64,000 bases of DNA from Kappaphycus alvarezii (taxonomy: Eukaryota > Rhodophyta > Florideophyceae > Gigartinales > Solieriaceae): contig NADL03000197.1 in assembly GCA_002205965.3 (NCBI GenBank), forward strand, positions 44,805 to 108,804. The letters are read 5' to 3'. Every line of letters begins with the position of its first letter. Within the stretch, counting starts at the first letter, position 1. Below the pieces are notes generated by a model that was given only the letters and a program-made list of their open reading frames with translations, made no database searches and was not told where the DNA came from. Shown one piece after another: positions 21,400 through 32,227 of the stretch. Both the position numbers and the translations under genes were made by a program.

Positions 21400-23105
21400 G
21401 ATAGGATATGTGCAGTCACTAGTAGATACTGAGTGCATTACGTTTCTTCTTCTACATAAGGTAACACTAACGGACCTAGCCTGTGAAAAGTCCTTTCTCT
21501 TCCTGCACCTTGGTGGCCAAGGTTTCTCGCTGATCAGCCACTTCCTGCATGGCGCGGTTGCTGCGAGCCTCTTTTATACCGCCCCTGTCCGCCACCGAAC
21601 GGCTTTGTGCACCGCGGCTCGCTCCCTCGCGGTTCTTGGAAACCGCTTTCACGGGGACAGGGCCTTCTTTGTTGCGGTAACTCGCCGCTTCGCCAAATTG
21701 CTCTTTGTGTACACGGTAAGTCTTTCCTCACCTACCTTGCCCTCTTGGACCCCACAGCTCCTTCTGATATCCTGTCAGCCTGGAAACCCGTCTGAATAGT
21801 TATAGCAAGAGATTTGCTACAAAGTTGGACTGGGAGTACAACCTCCGGAAGGATGTTCCCAGCAACACAGCTCACCGCCCAAAGCCGCCCGTCGCCGGTT
21901 ACGCGGTCTAGCTTTTCGCCAATCCGCAGCTACCGCCTTCTTAGAAGCACACACGGCTACCGCCTTCTCAAAAGCTCACACGAACAATGCGGCCAAAGTC
22001 TCTGATGCTCATTGGAGCATCATGCTCCGTCGTCATCTCTGTCTTCCAGTATACACGGACTCCATCTCGCCGAAGTTCCATCATTGCCAGCACACGTTGG
22101 ATCAGTATGGAGACCATGCGGCTTAAGTCTGCCCTGATAAGTCAGGATTTATCTCAAAGGAATAATTATTGGGAAAAATACAATACAAACAAAAACACTT
22201 TTAGTAGATACAAATGAACTGAATTGTTTCTTTTTTGTGACGTTAGATTTTGAGAGTTACCACGAATATTGAACCTTAAATAGTACCAACTTGTGAATAA
22301 CTTCGCAACCACCTCTTGAAGTAGACAGCGAGCTACAATTCATATATTCGTTTGAAACCATACTGAATTAGGTGATATCTCTCCCAATAGTCGGCAATTA
22401 CAAATTATGTTAAAAAAAACGAACATATTTGAATCTCATTAGTACGAGTGATTGTGGCGTAACATGGACATGTTTACTCTCATATAGTACGTGTCATTTG
22501 AATCTTACTGAGTTAGACCGTTCAGTGATCGTCCATCTTCAACATGCCCCTCTTGTTTTGGCCGCCTACACAGGTATAATTCCATCTGTAACGCCTTCGC
22601 ATACGCTGTCTTTCGCGCTGCAGATTTGAACTATAATTTCAGGGTTCCTCAGCTAGCTCCTGGAACAACTCTCAGGCCTGCTGATCTTCTCGTGCAACCC
22701 CCGGTCCCTGCTATCGGCTCCAGGGAACGGCCGATTGACTGTGACGTTACAAATGTTTCGCCATTCAATCAAGCCTCAATCACGAAATAAACGCAAGCCA
22801 CTGCAGGCGGTGCCACTCAAGCTTGCCGCAACAAGGTACAGGACATTGATCATAAACTCTCTAGGTGCCTTGTATCACCATCTGATAACCCGTCTGGCCA
22901 GGCTAATTTCCGCTTCCAACCACTCGCTCTCGACTGCCTTGGAGGGGCATCCTCAGCCACTGCTCTGTTCCTGGAAATGTTTAGTCACAGGGTCACGGAG
23001 GCGCAGACAAGTTTCTGCTCTCTCATTTCCTTCTCTCCAAACTTGGCTTAGATTCCCCCCGCTAGAAATGTCAGACAACGAAGTAAACTACCCCATCATC
23101 CCCCG
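21400..23105 (+). mobile_element. LINE L4, 5'-truncated, with an internal interruption
   Basis: Coding traces in order: FLHLGGQGFSLISHFLHGAV (about 21,507), cognate to LRLGGHGFTAVATLNLASYA in L5; SDAHWSIMLRRHLCLPVYTD and LDQYGDHAA (about 21,995-22,125); then, after about 430 bp of AT-rich sequence (about 22,150-22,580), NAFAYAVFRAADLNYNFRVP, TLRPADLLVQPPVPAIG, DCDVTNVSPFNQ and RFQPLALDCLGGASSAT (22,590-22,960). The 3' end is at about 23,105 and reads AAGTAAACTACCCCATCATC plus C. The interruption is probably an insertion. Several frame changes are present, and the reverse transcriptase core is absent. Confidence 0.7.
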
Positions 23106-23119
23106 CATTTAAGGGAGCA

Positions 23120-23190
23120 GTTGTTTGGAAAAATACGGAATAGATCGGATATAGCTACCAAGAGTAAAACAGTTAAAGCTTTCGTCCCAT
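23120..23190 (+). mobile_element. LINE 3' tail, family A
   Basis: Contains AGATCGGATATAGC followed by ACCAAGAGTAAAACA, a diverged family-A tail immediately downstream of the L4 3' end. Confidence 0.45.
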
Positions 23191-25534
23191 TCAGGGGGCT
23201 AAAGGAAGCAAAAAACATATTCTTTTAGCTAACATCGGAAAGGGTTCCATGTTGCGTCACTACATTGTAATCGCTGGACCTCTGAGAAAACTCACATCGC
23301 TTATGGGCCGAAAAAGTAGAAGTTTGAAGCCATGTAAAATCTAGATCAGGTGCTTTATTGTTGGCAGCACGATCCAGACCTTGAATCCATCGGGGCACTT
23401 AGTGACGTGCCCGAACCGACCCTTCATTGACCCATCAACCATCCATACTGCAACAGCGTGAGAGGTAGTTCGGGCAGTGGCTCTACTTAGAACAAACACG
23501 GGGTGTAGGCGCACTACTCGACAGTAAATTTTGAAAAAGTTGAGCTCAGGGGTGACTTGTGCTTTGCTGCGTCCCACATGAAATTAACTGCAAAATTTTG
23601 CAGTAATTTTACTCAGTATCCCGGCCCAGTTGGCCGATCGGGCAATTTAAGAATTATTGTGGTTTTAATTTTATTTCTGAAGAATTGTAGTGCTGGGTAT
23701 GTAGTACACATACGCCACGTGGTGTTTCGCCACGTGGTGGCGAAATGCAAGTACTACAGGGATGAAAGTTAGTTCAACAGTAACAGGTATGTAATTATGG
23801 ATGTGTGTGTGATGAAAAAATGGTAATGGTGCTTAGCAAGTTACAAAATGTATCTTTGAAATGTTCATAAATGTGTCGCAAAAATTCAAGGCATAAAAAG
23901 CAGATTGGTGGCGTTAGCGGCGAGCCTGAAAGAACTGTAGACGTTCTTACCTAGGGTAAGCGAGTTACATAGGTTTAAATAAAACTGTTAATTCTGTTCT
24001 TTACTTCAGTATTCAAGATAGCGAGGCCTTTTTGTAGGCAGTAGATGCATTAGACTATCTCTACCACATCTTCTAGCTACTACCTAAACTACCTAGCGGA
24101 TAGTCCTGCGGAAGGTCCTCGTGACCCTTGTGCTGTAATTATCCTAACTTGTGTCGCTAAAAGCACAATATGAGGGGAAAAATATAGGTTATTCAGGATA
24201 AAAATAGTAGTAATTGCAAAAAAGCCACACGAAAGGAGTGTAAATAATCCACAAATATTTTTTCTGTATCCCAGTAACTTCGCAGCCACCTCTCTTTGCC
24301 CTGACCTATTTTTTCCCATCTTTAGTCACTAATTATCCATTTTGAATAGTTAGGTCACACTTACTTGTTGTGAGAATGTAACACGGTACATCACACTTTT
24401 CTATCTTAGTAAAGGCGTCCATGGGGTTGTCCATAGTCCATGAAAATCCAAAATGGGATGTTTCATCATCTGCTTATGCAAATCTTACATAATTTATATC
24501 AACTATGGGACGTTTTTCCAAAGTCTAGGAACAGTTGTTGATAAAATCAAATAAATTTTTGGATTCCGTAAACATTGAGAGCGGAATTTAGATCCCAATC
24601 AAGGATTCAATTCCGTGCTTAATCATGTAACCTTTATCGAAGGCATCAGCAAAAGCGTAAAACTCGGCGCCTAGTACAGAGCTGATTACTCTGCGACTTT
24701 TTTTACTTGAAAAACTCAGAAATTACAAGTACCGGGTTTGACAGGGAGAAAAACAATGTATCCAAGTTGGGAAGCATTGCTGTCGTCTTTTGCGAATGAC
24801 GAGTCAGATTGTACTTTCACCTTTTAGAGTTTTCGTCCAACCTGTAATATTTAAGCGAAGAACTAGGGTTGTTCTGCACGTGCTTTAAAACTCTGTTCAA
24901 CTGATTTATTGATTTCACTGAGAATTTGGTTTCAGTTACTTGCGCGGCCATATTCACGATACATTATTTTTCAGAGTTTGCATGTGTCACCTAAGACAAT
25001 CTAAGCCTTTAAGATATAATTTCAGAAAAAGAGGCGTCCATCGGCAGAATTATTAACTTATTAACATTGTGTTCCTGACAAACCTCGAATCCATAATCAG
25101 CCCACTTTACTCTGACACCTGCAAATACAGTTTCATCTGACTCCCCCTCTCTAATTTCAAACGTATCAGGAGTCCTTTTGGACGACTTGACAAATTCATT
25201 ATTGCACAAAGTACACAAAGTAGAGAAAATTCCAGATATGATCCAACTAATGTCTGAAGTTTTCCGCTTGTATGCCTCTAGAAGAATGCGAGATCTCTAT
25301 CAGTTTACGACGTACCGATCTTTCTTCAGGTGTGAATTTATAGTGTTATTTAAATGGTATACTGAACTAGATAATATACCGAACCAGATAATTCGTAAAG
25401 AGGTTTCAATAACTCGAGTAACTGTTTTTCGGGTAATACAAAGTCTTGTTGTTGGTCTAAGGTAAACTTTGCGCATAAAACTTTGAGCTGATTTTAAGTA
25501 CGCCTGTTGAACATCTTGCCACCAAATACAAATA
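23191..25534. other. AT-rich spacer, no supported gene
   Basis: Short open frames only. The best are 23,341-23,577 (minus) and 25,009-25,218 (minus; contains CTLCNNEF and later DYGFEVCQEH). Neither has neighbours, start context or a domain I recognise. Two CCACGTGG palindromes lie 7 bp apart at 23,715-23,722 and 23,730-23,737. No RNA gene or repeat core was seen. Confidence 0.5.
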
Positions 25535-25972
25535 CTGGATAATCCGGAACTTAGCCGTAGATAACTTCCAAATTTAAACCACCCAAACATTTCCCCCTTT
25601 CCAGTACAGTGTGCACAATATGGCTTACAAGTAAAAAGTACAATCTTACAGTACTGTCCTGTAGTGCTGCACCTCAAACCGAATTACAGGGCATTGTACA
25701 GTACAGTACTGTACAGTGCCACTTCAATTTCCAGACGTTTTCAGATGCAGTATAACAGAGGTGGGATGTTGGCTTTTCCAACTATTACCTATTCAAACGA
25801 TGACAATGCCGCACTGTGGCTCTTCCCGGGAGGGAATCGTGCCATCAAACAATTTTTCATGCAAAAGACATCAGTCTGGATAAACCTTGAACCAAGATTG
25901 CATGGAGTCCAAACAAAACTTGAGTGATGTTAACAGTTTTTCTCGAAAGAGTACCAGTGAGTTCTGGGACTG

Positions 25973-26260
25973 GTGACAAAAGCGCTCTTACCCAGGCAGT
26001 GGAAGACACGAGGGAATACCTCGCTCCACTACAGGTGGCCAACGGAGTGCACTGCGGACTGGATTCTATCGTACACGAAGCCCGAAGACTGGTCGCCACC
26101 AAAAGTGAAGCTAAAGACTACACGCTGGTTTCAGTGGATGCACATAATGCGTTCAACCGCTTCTCGAGACAGAAAATGATCGACCTCCTCCTGCCAAAGT
26201 ACTGTCTATATACCGCTTTCTGAATATAGTATATGCCGGTCAAACGGCGTCCCTAATCCT
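25973..26260 (+). pseudogene. LINE L5 reverse transcriptase, N-terminal part
   Basis: A short open frame containing SIVHEARRLVATKSEAKDYT and then VSVDAHNAFNRFSRQKMIDL, which is RT motif A (VDxxNAFN). It stops soon after. The matching motif C half, WYVDDC..LVGNHTELD, is reassembled only across the nested LTR. The N-terminal endonuclease is not present. Comparable to the L2 domain at 9,567-10,214 but of a different lineage. Confidence 0.8.
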
Positions 26261-26417
26261 GCCTGCGGCATTGACACAAGACATCCCCAGCCAAGAAGGG
26301 ATGAAAAAAAGGGGAACCAGCAAGCATATTGATGTTCTCCTTTGTCATACACCCACTAGCAATATAAATTTCCGACCAGACTCAACTCCATTTACACAGA
26401 TGGTATGTGGATGACTG

Positions 26418-27735
26418 TGATGTGCGCAAAATTCGCACAGGAAAAAATTATCTAGAAGAGGACCAAATTCTGATGCAGTATCGGAATTTGCAAGATTTTT
26501 TACAGTTTCTGAATTTGCAAGTTATTTTTAATTTGGATGAGCATGGCAAATTCATGGGTATTTTTTATTTTAAGACACGGTTTCATTAACATATATCATT
26601 ACACGTCCAAGGTCGTCTACTTTTCGAAGACGTCGCAGTATTTAAAATCGACGTCGTTGAGGCAACCCCCCGCCATCAACTACCCCATCGGCTCACCCCG
26701 TTTTGGCCCTTAACATGACCAATCTCCGCCCTTTCCTCACCATCACCAAATCATCCCGAGGCCGTCGCCCACTCAACGCTCTGGCCCTGATGGCAAATGG
26801 TCCAACCGACTACGATGATTACTGTAGACTAGTGGACCGGGAACGCGTTCGGGAGTGGGTCCGCCGTAACTGCTTCGAGCAGGCATGAGAGGCGGAGGAT
26901 GAAAGGAGGAGGAATATTAGGAGAGGAGAGGAAGAGGAGGAGAGAGGAGTACTGGGTGGACCGTGGGAGCCACTGGTGTACAACGGTGGAGGGGCCCCAT
27001 GGAGAACAAAGGGGAGACTGAGGGAGTAATTGTGATCTCTGACTCTTCTGGCCAAGATGAAGAGAAGTGAACAGGAGGATGAAAAGGATGAGGGGAGGGA
27101 GACATGGAAAGTGCTGGAATAGTGGGGAAGGGGCCGGAAAATATGGACCAGGTGGTCCCGACTCTGGAACCGGATGGGAGCATCTTCGGTGGTCTAGATG
27201 TTTCGCAGGAGTAAATGGAGAATTATAAGCCGTTCGAGGATATTTGTGGGATTGCCTGGGTTGAATGGATATTTTGGGGGAACTGTGTGGCTCTAATATA
27301 GAGAACTAAGATATTAGGAGGAATCTGGATATTTATCCTAATAGTATCTGCTGTTAGTCTTTCTCGCTCACACGATTCCAATTGATGCATTTTATAGTTC
27401 TGAGTATGTTTCTTTGAGACTTTAGAGTTACCCAAAAAGTCTATATAAGCCGAGTAGACTGCTTCCTCTTGTGGAGGTCAAGCAAGTTGGCAGACAACTT
27501 CAAGTCAAGTCCCGAGTAGTAGGAAGTTGAGAGTCAACTTCAGACCCAAGAAACATTATTCCTATGCTAGTCACAGAGCATCGGTGGTAGACCCTGCCGC
27601 TTCCATACTTGCTTGTAGCCCTCTCAAATGATTTCCTTATCCACTCCTTTTTGTTCGGTCAACTATACCACGGGAGCACTTTTGTCGGTTGCAACACCTC
27701 CTTCTTGGGATAGTTGGTTCTGAGTACCCCTATCG
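26418..27735 (+). mobile_element. Solo LTR of the Ty3/gypsy family, inside the RT catalytic motif of LINE L5
   Basis: A fossil solo LTR of 1,318 bp, subfamily starting TGATGTGCGC, with a perfect 5-bp duplication GACTG (26413-26417 and 27736-27740). Removing it restores the LINE's YVDD codons at the junction, which confirms the boundaries. The embedded acidic frame is recognisable (NGPTDYDDY) and decayed. Confidence 0.93.
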
Positions 27736-28907
27736 GACTGCACGCTTGTAGGCAATCACACTGAGCTCGACAAGGCTGTCGAGAGCCTGAGGTCTAAGGG
27801 ACCTGATCATGGCCTGTATCTAAACCCGACGAAGACACGCCTATTCTGGCCGCGCCACCCTGCCACTGAGACACCCCTATTGCACCGCTTTCCATATGAG
27901 AACTTCTCAAATCACGGCATTGACCTCCTTGGCGCCCCGATCGGTTCGCTCCAATTCATGGAGAACTCTCTCAATGAAAAAATTGCAGGATGCAAAAACA
28001 CGTTATCTGATCGATGGGATTAGGATGCTCGCATCCGGTTCCACCTCCACCGTGTTTTTTGCCTCGGCATGCAAGCTATCATGTGATGAAGCTAACACCG
28101 CCGAGTGCAACAAGCGTCCTGGCAATGAGATTTGACCAAGAACAGATGGAATATTACTCGCGGTCAAACAACGTGCCGATGACAAGTGCAGTCCGTCAGC
28201 AAGTGGCCCTTCCGTTGCGCCTCGGAGGCCACGGATTCACAGCCGTGGCAACGCTGAATCTAGCCTCGTATGCGGCCAGCGTCATCGACTCCGAACAAGT
28301 GACATGCCCCGATGATCCTAGCCCCATCACATCGTGCACAAAACTATGCACATACTGATACCCACCTTCTCGAGTTTGTCCGACGACTCCACCCAAGCTT
28401 CTATGACGGACATGGTGGTCTCCCAGAAAAGCATACAGCGGCCAATCTTGCAAACAAGCCTGATAATACACACAGTATTTTGTATCGAGCCTGGCGCAAG
28501 TCGGCAGCAAAGGTATTCTGGAAAGAAGACGAATGGGAGAGGTTCCCAAGCACTACGCGGCATACGGAAGGTGTATTCGGCGAAGGATCCGCCGCCAGGC
28601 ATACTTAGAGACGCCTGCTGCCGCAGCCTTTCTCACCGCACATCCGTCTGCATCAGCCGGAACAATAAGATGTGGTCAGTGATGCTATGCCGCCACCTGG
28701 GAGTTCACGTTTTGACGACACTGTGCCGCTGCAATGCGCGGAGTGCAACGGCCATGGACAACCGAGGTGACCATGCAGCGGATTTTTGCAAAAAAGGCCT
28801 GGGATGGACTAACCGGCACAATGCCGTGTGAAGGTATTTGCCGACAATGTTCAAAGCAGCAGGAGTCGGCGTCCAATATGAGGTGAAATACTTACTTCCC
28901 GGACTGA

Positions 28908-29366
28908 ATGCACGGCCTGCCGACATTCTATGTACCCGAGGTCGGAAAGATCAACACCTTGCCGCCCCTCCCGGTGGCGTACGACGTCACAGTAACATCG
29001 CCATTCCAAGAGGGGTTCATGTCCATTGGAGCGCGTGAGGCGCGCGCTGCCAATGCAGCGGAAAGACGGAAAAATAGGGAGCTTGCCAGCAAAGCAGCCA
29101 TCCCAGGTGAAGCCCTCCCAGGACTATCAAAACTGGGAATGAAGTTTGTGCCGCTAGCCTTCGACTCACTTGGATCGCCGTCTTCGACGACGTCGAAGGT
29201 AATCGACGAATACGCGGCCGCTGTCGCAACCCGCAGCGGATGCTCGACAGGAGGAGTGAAGACTCGCTTTATCAGCAGCTTAGTTATGCTATTTGGTCCA
29301 CGTGTGTCGCGTCTGAAATGTCGCGCGAAACAACATGCAGAGTTTAACCACCCTATTCAAACCTAA
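28908..29366 (+). pseudogene. LINE L5 C-terminal domain
   Basis: A 152-residue open frame with LPVAYDVTVTSPFQEGF, GEALPGLSKLGMKFVPLAFD then SLG, and a Cys-containing end (RLKCRAKQHAEF). In this LINE group the segment follows the Cys/His motif ending GDHA (about 28,760-28,775). Its role is thought to be nucleic-acid binding; that is inference from family organisation. Confidence 0.7.
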
Positions 29367-29572
29367 TTGTTTTAGGTTTGTTATAGTGGGGTATTCAAGA
29401 CTTTGCATGTTGCACCTGCATATGTCTGTGGTAAAGTAATTCCCCGGTTAGTGAGTTCTGAACAGTGATAATTAATGATTTAAAAATAAGGTCGGCCGTA
29501 ATCCCGGATAACATTGGTATGTTAAGGTACGGTCTTGCAATTTCACAACCTGCGCGTAAGTCCAACACTTAC

Positions 29573-30116
29573 TGATTCTCGTCCTCAATCGCATCTGGCT
29601 CTAATGGGTCGGCGACGTCGCTATTAACGTCGTCGCCTTCCACAGAATTAGAATCAGACCAATCCGTCCAGCTAACCGGCACCCACAGGCGCTCAGCTCC
29701 ATACGGACCCTGCAGAGGCAAACCGGTGGTCGTCTCCATGCTCGTAATAGCCTCGCCCGCGCGCCTAGTGTACGCATGCCCATAGGCGACTTCGCGGCTG
29801 AATGTGTTGGGGGCGGCTCTCGAAGAAGATATGGGCTTCCCATCATCGACAGATGATGAGCGTGAGGGGTTCGGTAGACACGAGGTGTTGACCGGTGTTG
29901 TTTGTTGTAGAGGCTGATGGAACAGGGCTCAGTTCCAAAAGGGACAAGTTGTTCGCCGTTTCCGAGCTCGTAATAGTCTCACCCGCCCCCACTGTACGCC
30001 TGCCCATGGGCGACTTCGGGGTTGAATGTGATAGGGGCGGCTTACTGAGAAGATAGGGCTGCTCGTTATTTATTTGTGACCGGCGTGAGGGGTTCGGTAG
30101 ACACGGAATGTTGGGA
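29573..30116 (-). pseudogene. Unassigned decayed coding region with two tandem protein repeats
   Basis: On the minus strand two related segments of about 180 bp follow each other. One reads QPYLLSKPPLSHSTPKSPMG and RRTVGAGETITSSETANN (about 29,960-30,090). The other reads PYLLREPPPTHSAAKSPMG and RAGEAITSMETTTG (about 29,720-29,830). The second continues into an acidic end (VPVSWTDWSDSNSVEGDDV ... PDAIEDENQ) with a frame offset between its halves. No domain is recognised. It lies between the L5 insertion and family-A LINE ends, in sequence absent from unit 1. Confidence 0.35.
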
Positions 30117-31131
30117 ACGTGGGAAAGGTTTGGGTGTTTTACTCTTGGAAGATATATCCGGTCTATCCCATGGTTTTCAAGACAACCGTGTTGAGAAAGT
30201 TGATCTCCAAGTGAAGAGCAGCAAAGTGCCGTCTTGCGCGTTGTGCTAATAGTGCGATGCCCGGCAAAAGGGGGGAAAGAAAAAATCCACAATCACAACC
30301 GTGGCTAGCCATGGGTGTAATCGCTTGAAAAACTCCCGCTGTAAGCACGATGTTTACAGCAAGCGACGGCGACGAAGACAACTGCTCAAGTAGAACGGCC
30401 TTGGGTACGACCAGCAGGACCGTTTGGCTCAGGAACCCTCCCATGCTGGCGGGAAAACGCCAGGGTTGTGTACGGCAGGGTGTTTTGGGCGTTGCGGTAC
30501 TTGGTTGAGGGTGAGACCCTTCCTGGCGCGAGAGAAAATCGCCACTTGAGAAGGCCATATCCCGAGCCGATGCAACTAGAGCCCCGCAGGCGTAAGTGCG
30601 CGATACGCAAGACGCGCGAGGACACGAGTGCCCGGCGCCCGCCCCTAATTCGGCGCAGGCGCCGAGCATGGCAGAATGAAGGTTGGAGAAGGGCATTCTA
30701 GGAGGGAAGGGGAAAGCGTTTAAGGGAAACCAAAAGTGGATCGCCCTAGAAGTGTTGGAGGGCTATTTCCCGAGACGGGGGCAGCGCAGTATATTGGAGG
30801 GACTGAAAAGGAGACAGAGTCAGGCGGCACTTTCTCAAAAGTTACATCCGTCACTTGGACGCAGTGCTAAATGACGTGTAAGGAACGTGGCCGTGAGGGC
30901 ACTGGCGAAGTACGGAAAGGTTCGGGGGGTTTTGATGCAAAGGCACGCCGCAGCAGCCGTCATGTCCAATGCGGCCTGCTTGATGGCTGGCCCGAAGGTA
31001 GCATTTTAGGGAGCGTAGTTTCTTGCCCATTACTTTGTCGGTATACTCTTTTTCAGTTGATTGCGGTTGTCTGGAAAACCATGGGATAGATCGGATATAT
31101 CTTCCAAGAGTAAAACACCCAAACCTTTCTC
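30117..31131. mobile_element. Pair of oppositely oriented family-A LINE 3' ends
   Basis: The left end (30,117-30,186, minus) and right end (31,062-31,131, plus) are inverted copies of the family-A tail. The right part encodes VLMQRHAAAAVMSNAACLMA (about 30,935-31,010, stop TAG), the LINE C-terminal motif, directly upstream of the tail. At 30,770-30,870 a minus-strand 3' untranslated segment of the family-B type is present (GACTCTGTCTCC). The middle (30,190-30,700) is GC-rich with open minus-strand frames I cannot assign. It could be mistaken for a 1-kb transposon with 65-bp terminal inverted repeats. Confidence 0.5.
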
Positions 31132-31296
31132 CTTGAACGGGTGTAACTCCGAAAAAAGTACATTTTTCGGTCGTCTCATGTTGGCCTCTTTGCGTCGTAA
31201 ACAGTTTTCTTAGCCTTTCTATTACGTTTTCAATTAGGTTAGTTACATCAGTAAGAATTATTGTGAACCTTGGTGAGTTTTACTCATTTATGGGGA

Positions 31297-31366
31297 AAAG
31301 GTTTGGGTGTTTTACTCTTGGAAGATATATCCGATCTATCCCATGGTTTTCCTGACAACCACATCG
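31297..31366 (-). mobile_element. LINE 3' tail, family A (duplicate of 1,676-1,745)
   Basis: Same sequence and position relative to the USP-like gene as in unit 1, so the tail predates the duplication. The rest of 31,133-32,227 is AT-rich upstream sequence without a gene. Confidence 0.6.
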
Positions 31367-32227
31367 ACGCATTTATGTGAAGTATCTCTTTTTGCTCCCT
31401 TATCTGATTTCATCGAATTGCCCGAGTTTCCGTCTTCGTCGGTAAATCATAAAAGGCTTAATCCATTTTAGACTTCCATGGATCGGAAACAACATCCACC
31501 ATTGATCAATTTCTATTGTGTAATGGATCTGAATCTGTTCTAAAGCTTCCCGTTCCAATTTCACCTAGGGCTTAAATGTCGATTTAATTCGTCATCCTCG
31601 GTCACTCATCACCCGCATCAGCTCAGAATAGCTCAGATAAAACGTGATCCGATATGCTTAATGCTCACACGGCAACTAATTTTCATCATGACAACATTTC
31701 GATTTATGTTATAGAATCACACTAATCTTCGATGCAACCCAATTTCATTTGCTATCTAACCCATGCTCACACAAAATTCCATTATTAAGTCCCCATATCT
31801 GAGTTCCTGTTTTAATTTTTTCTTCAAAACGTCCGTTTAGAAACCACTTCGATGTCTAAACTATTTCCGGTAAACACCCGGTTAATTCTTGCAGTCCCAT
31901 AGATACAATCAAGAAAGAATGGCTAATCAAACACACTGACAATAACTCATGATATCACTGTTCCGGAATCATCACAAGCCTGAGGAATGGGCAGCAATAA
32001 CACTTAATGAAATCACACTTTCTAAATCATCAAAATAACGAGGAGTTGCTACTCAAAGCTATTCATCACATCACAGTTTCGCGAATGTATGAAGAATGCG
32101 AATGGATAGCAACCATCCTATCTTTCAAAAAAGATATATGTAGAGAGTGCCCGCACAGCCAATTGGTTTCTTCCAGGCTGCCATAACACCAAAGACAATT
32201 CTAGCTCCATAATCAAGTGCAAAACCA

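Larger units (their letters stand above)
25967..29449 (+). mobile_element. LINE L5, 5'-truncated non-LTR retrotransposon with nested solo LTR
   Basis: Flanked by the 11-bp duplication AGTGAGTTCTG (25956-25966 and 29450-29460), with the empty site at 1316-1326. Without the LTR it is about 2.2 kb. Coding order: RT N-part (ALTQAVEDTREYLAPLQVAN, YTLVSVDAHNAFNRFSR), the YVDD box split by the LTR at 26,417/27,736, then LYLNPTKTRLFW, LLGAPIGSLQF, LPLRLGGHGF, CRHLGVHVL..RCNARSATAMDNRGDHA, LPVAYDVTVTSPFQ (28,967-29,008) and FVPLAFDSLGSPSS, with a stop at 29,366. It has several frame changes. The 3' end is GTAATTCCCCGGTT rather than poly(A). Confidence 0.9.

Noticed and set aside
30117-31131. A 1-kb DNA transposon with 65-bp terminal inverted repeats
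   Set aside because: The 65-bp ends recur singly at six or more places, and at 31,062 and 49,430 each directly follows the LINE C-terminal QRHA...SNAACL coding end. They are LINE 3' tails that happen to face each other. No target duplication was found.
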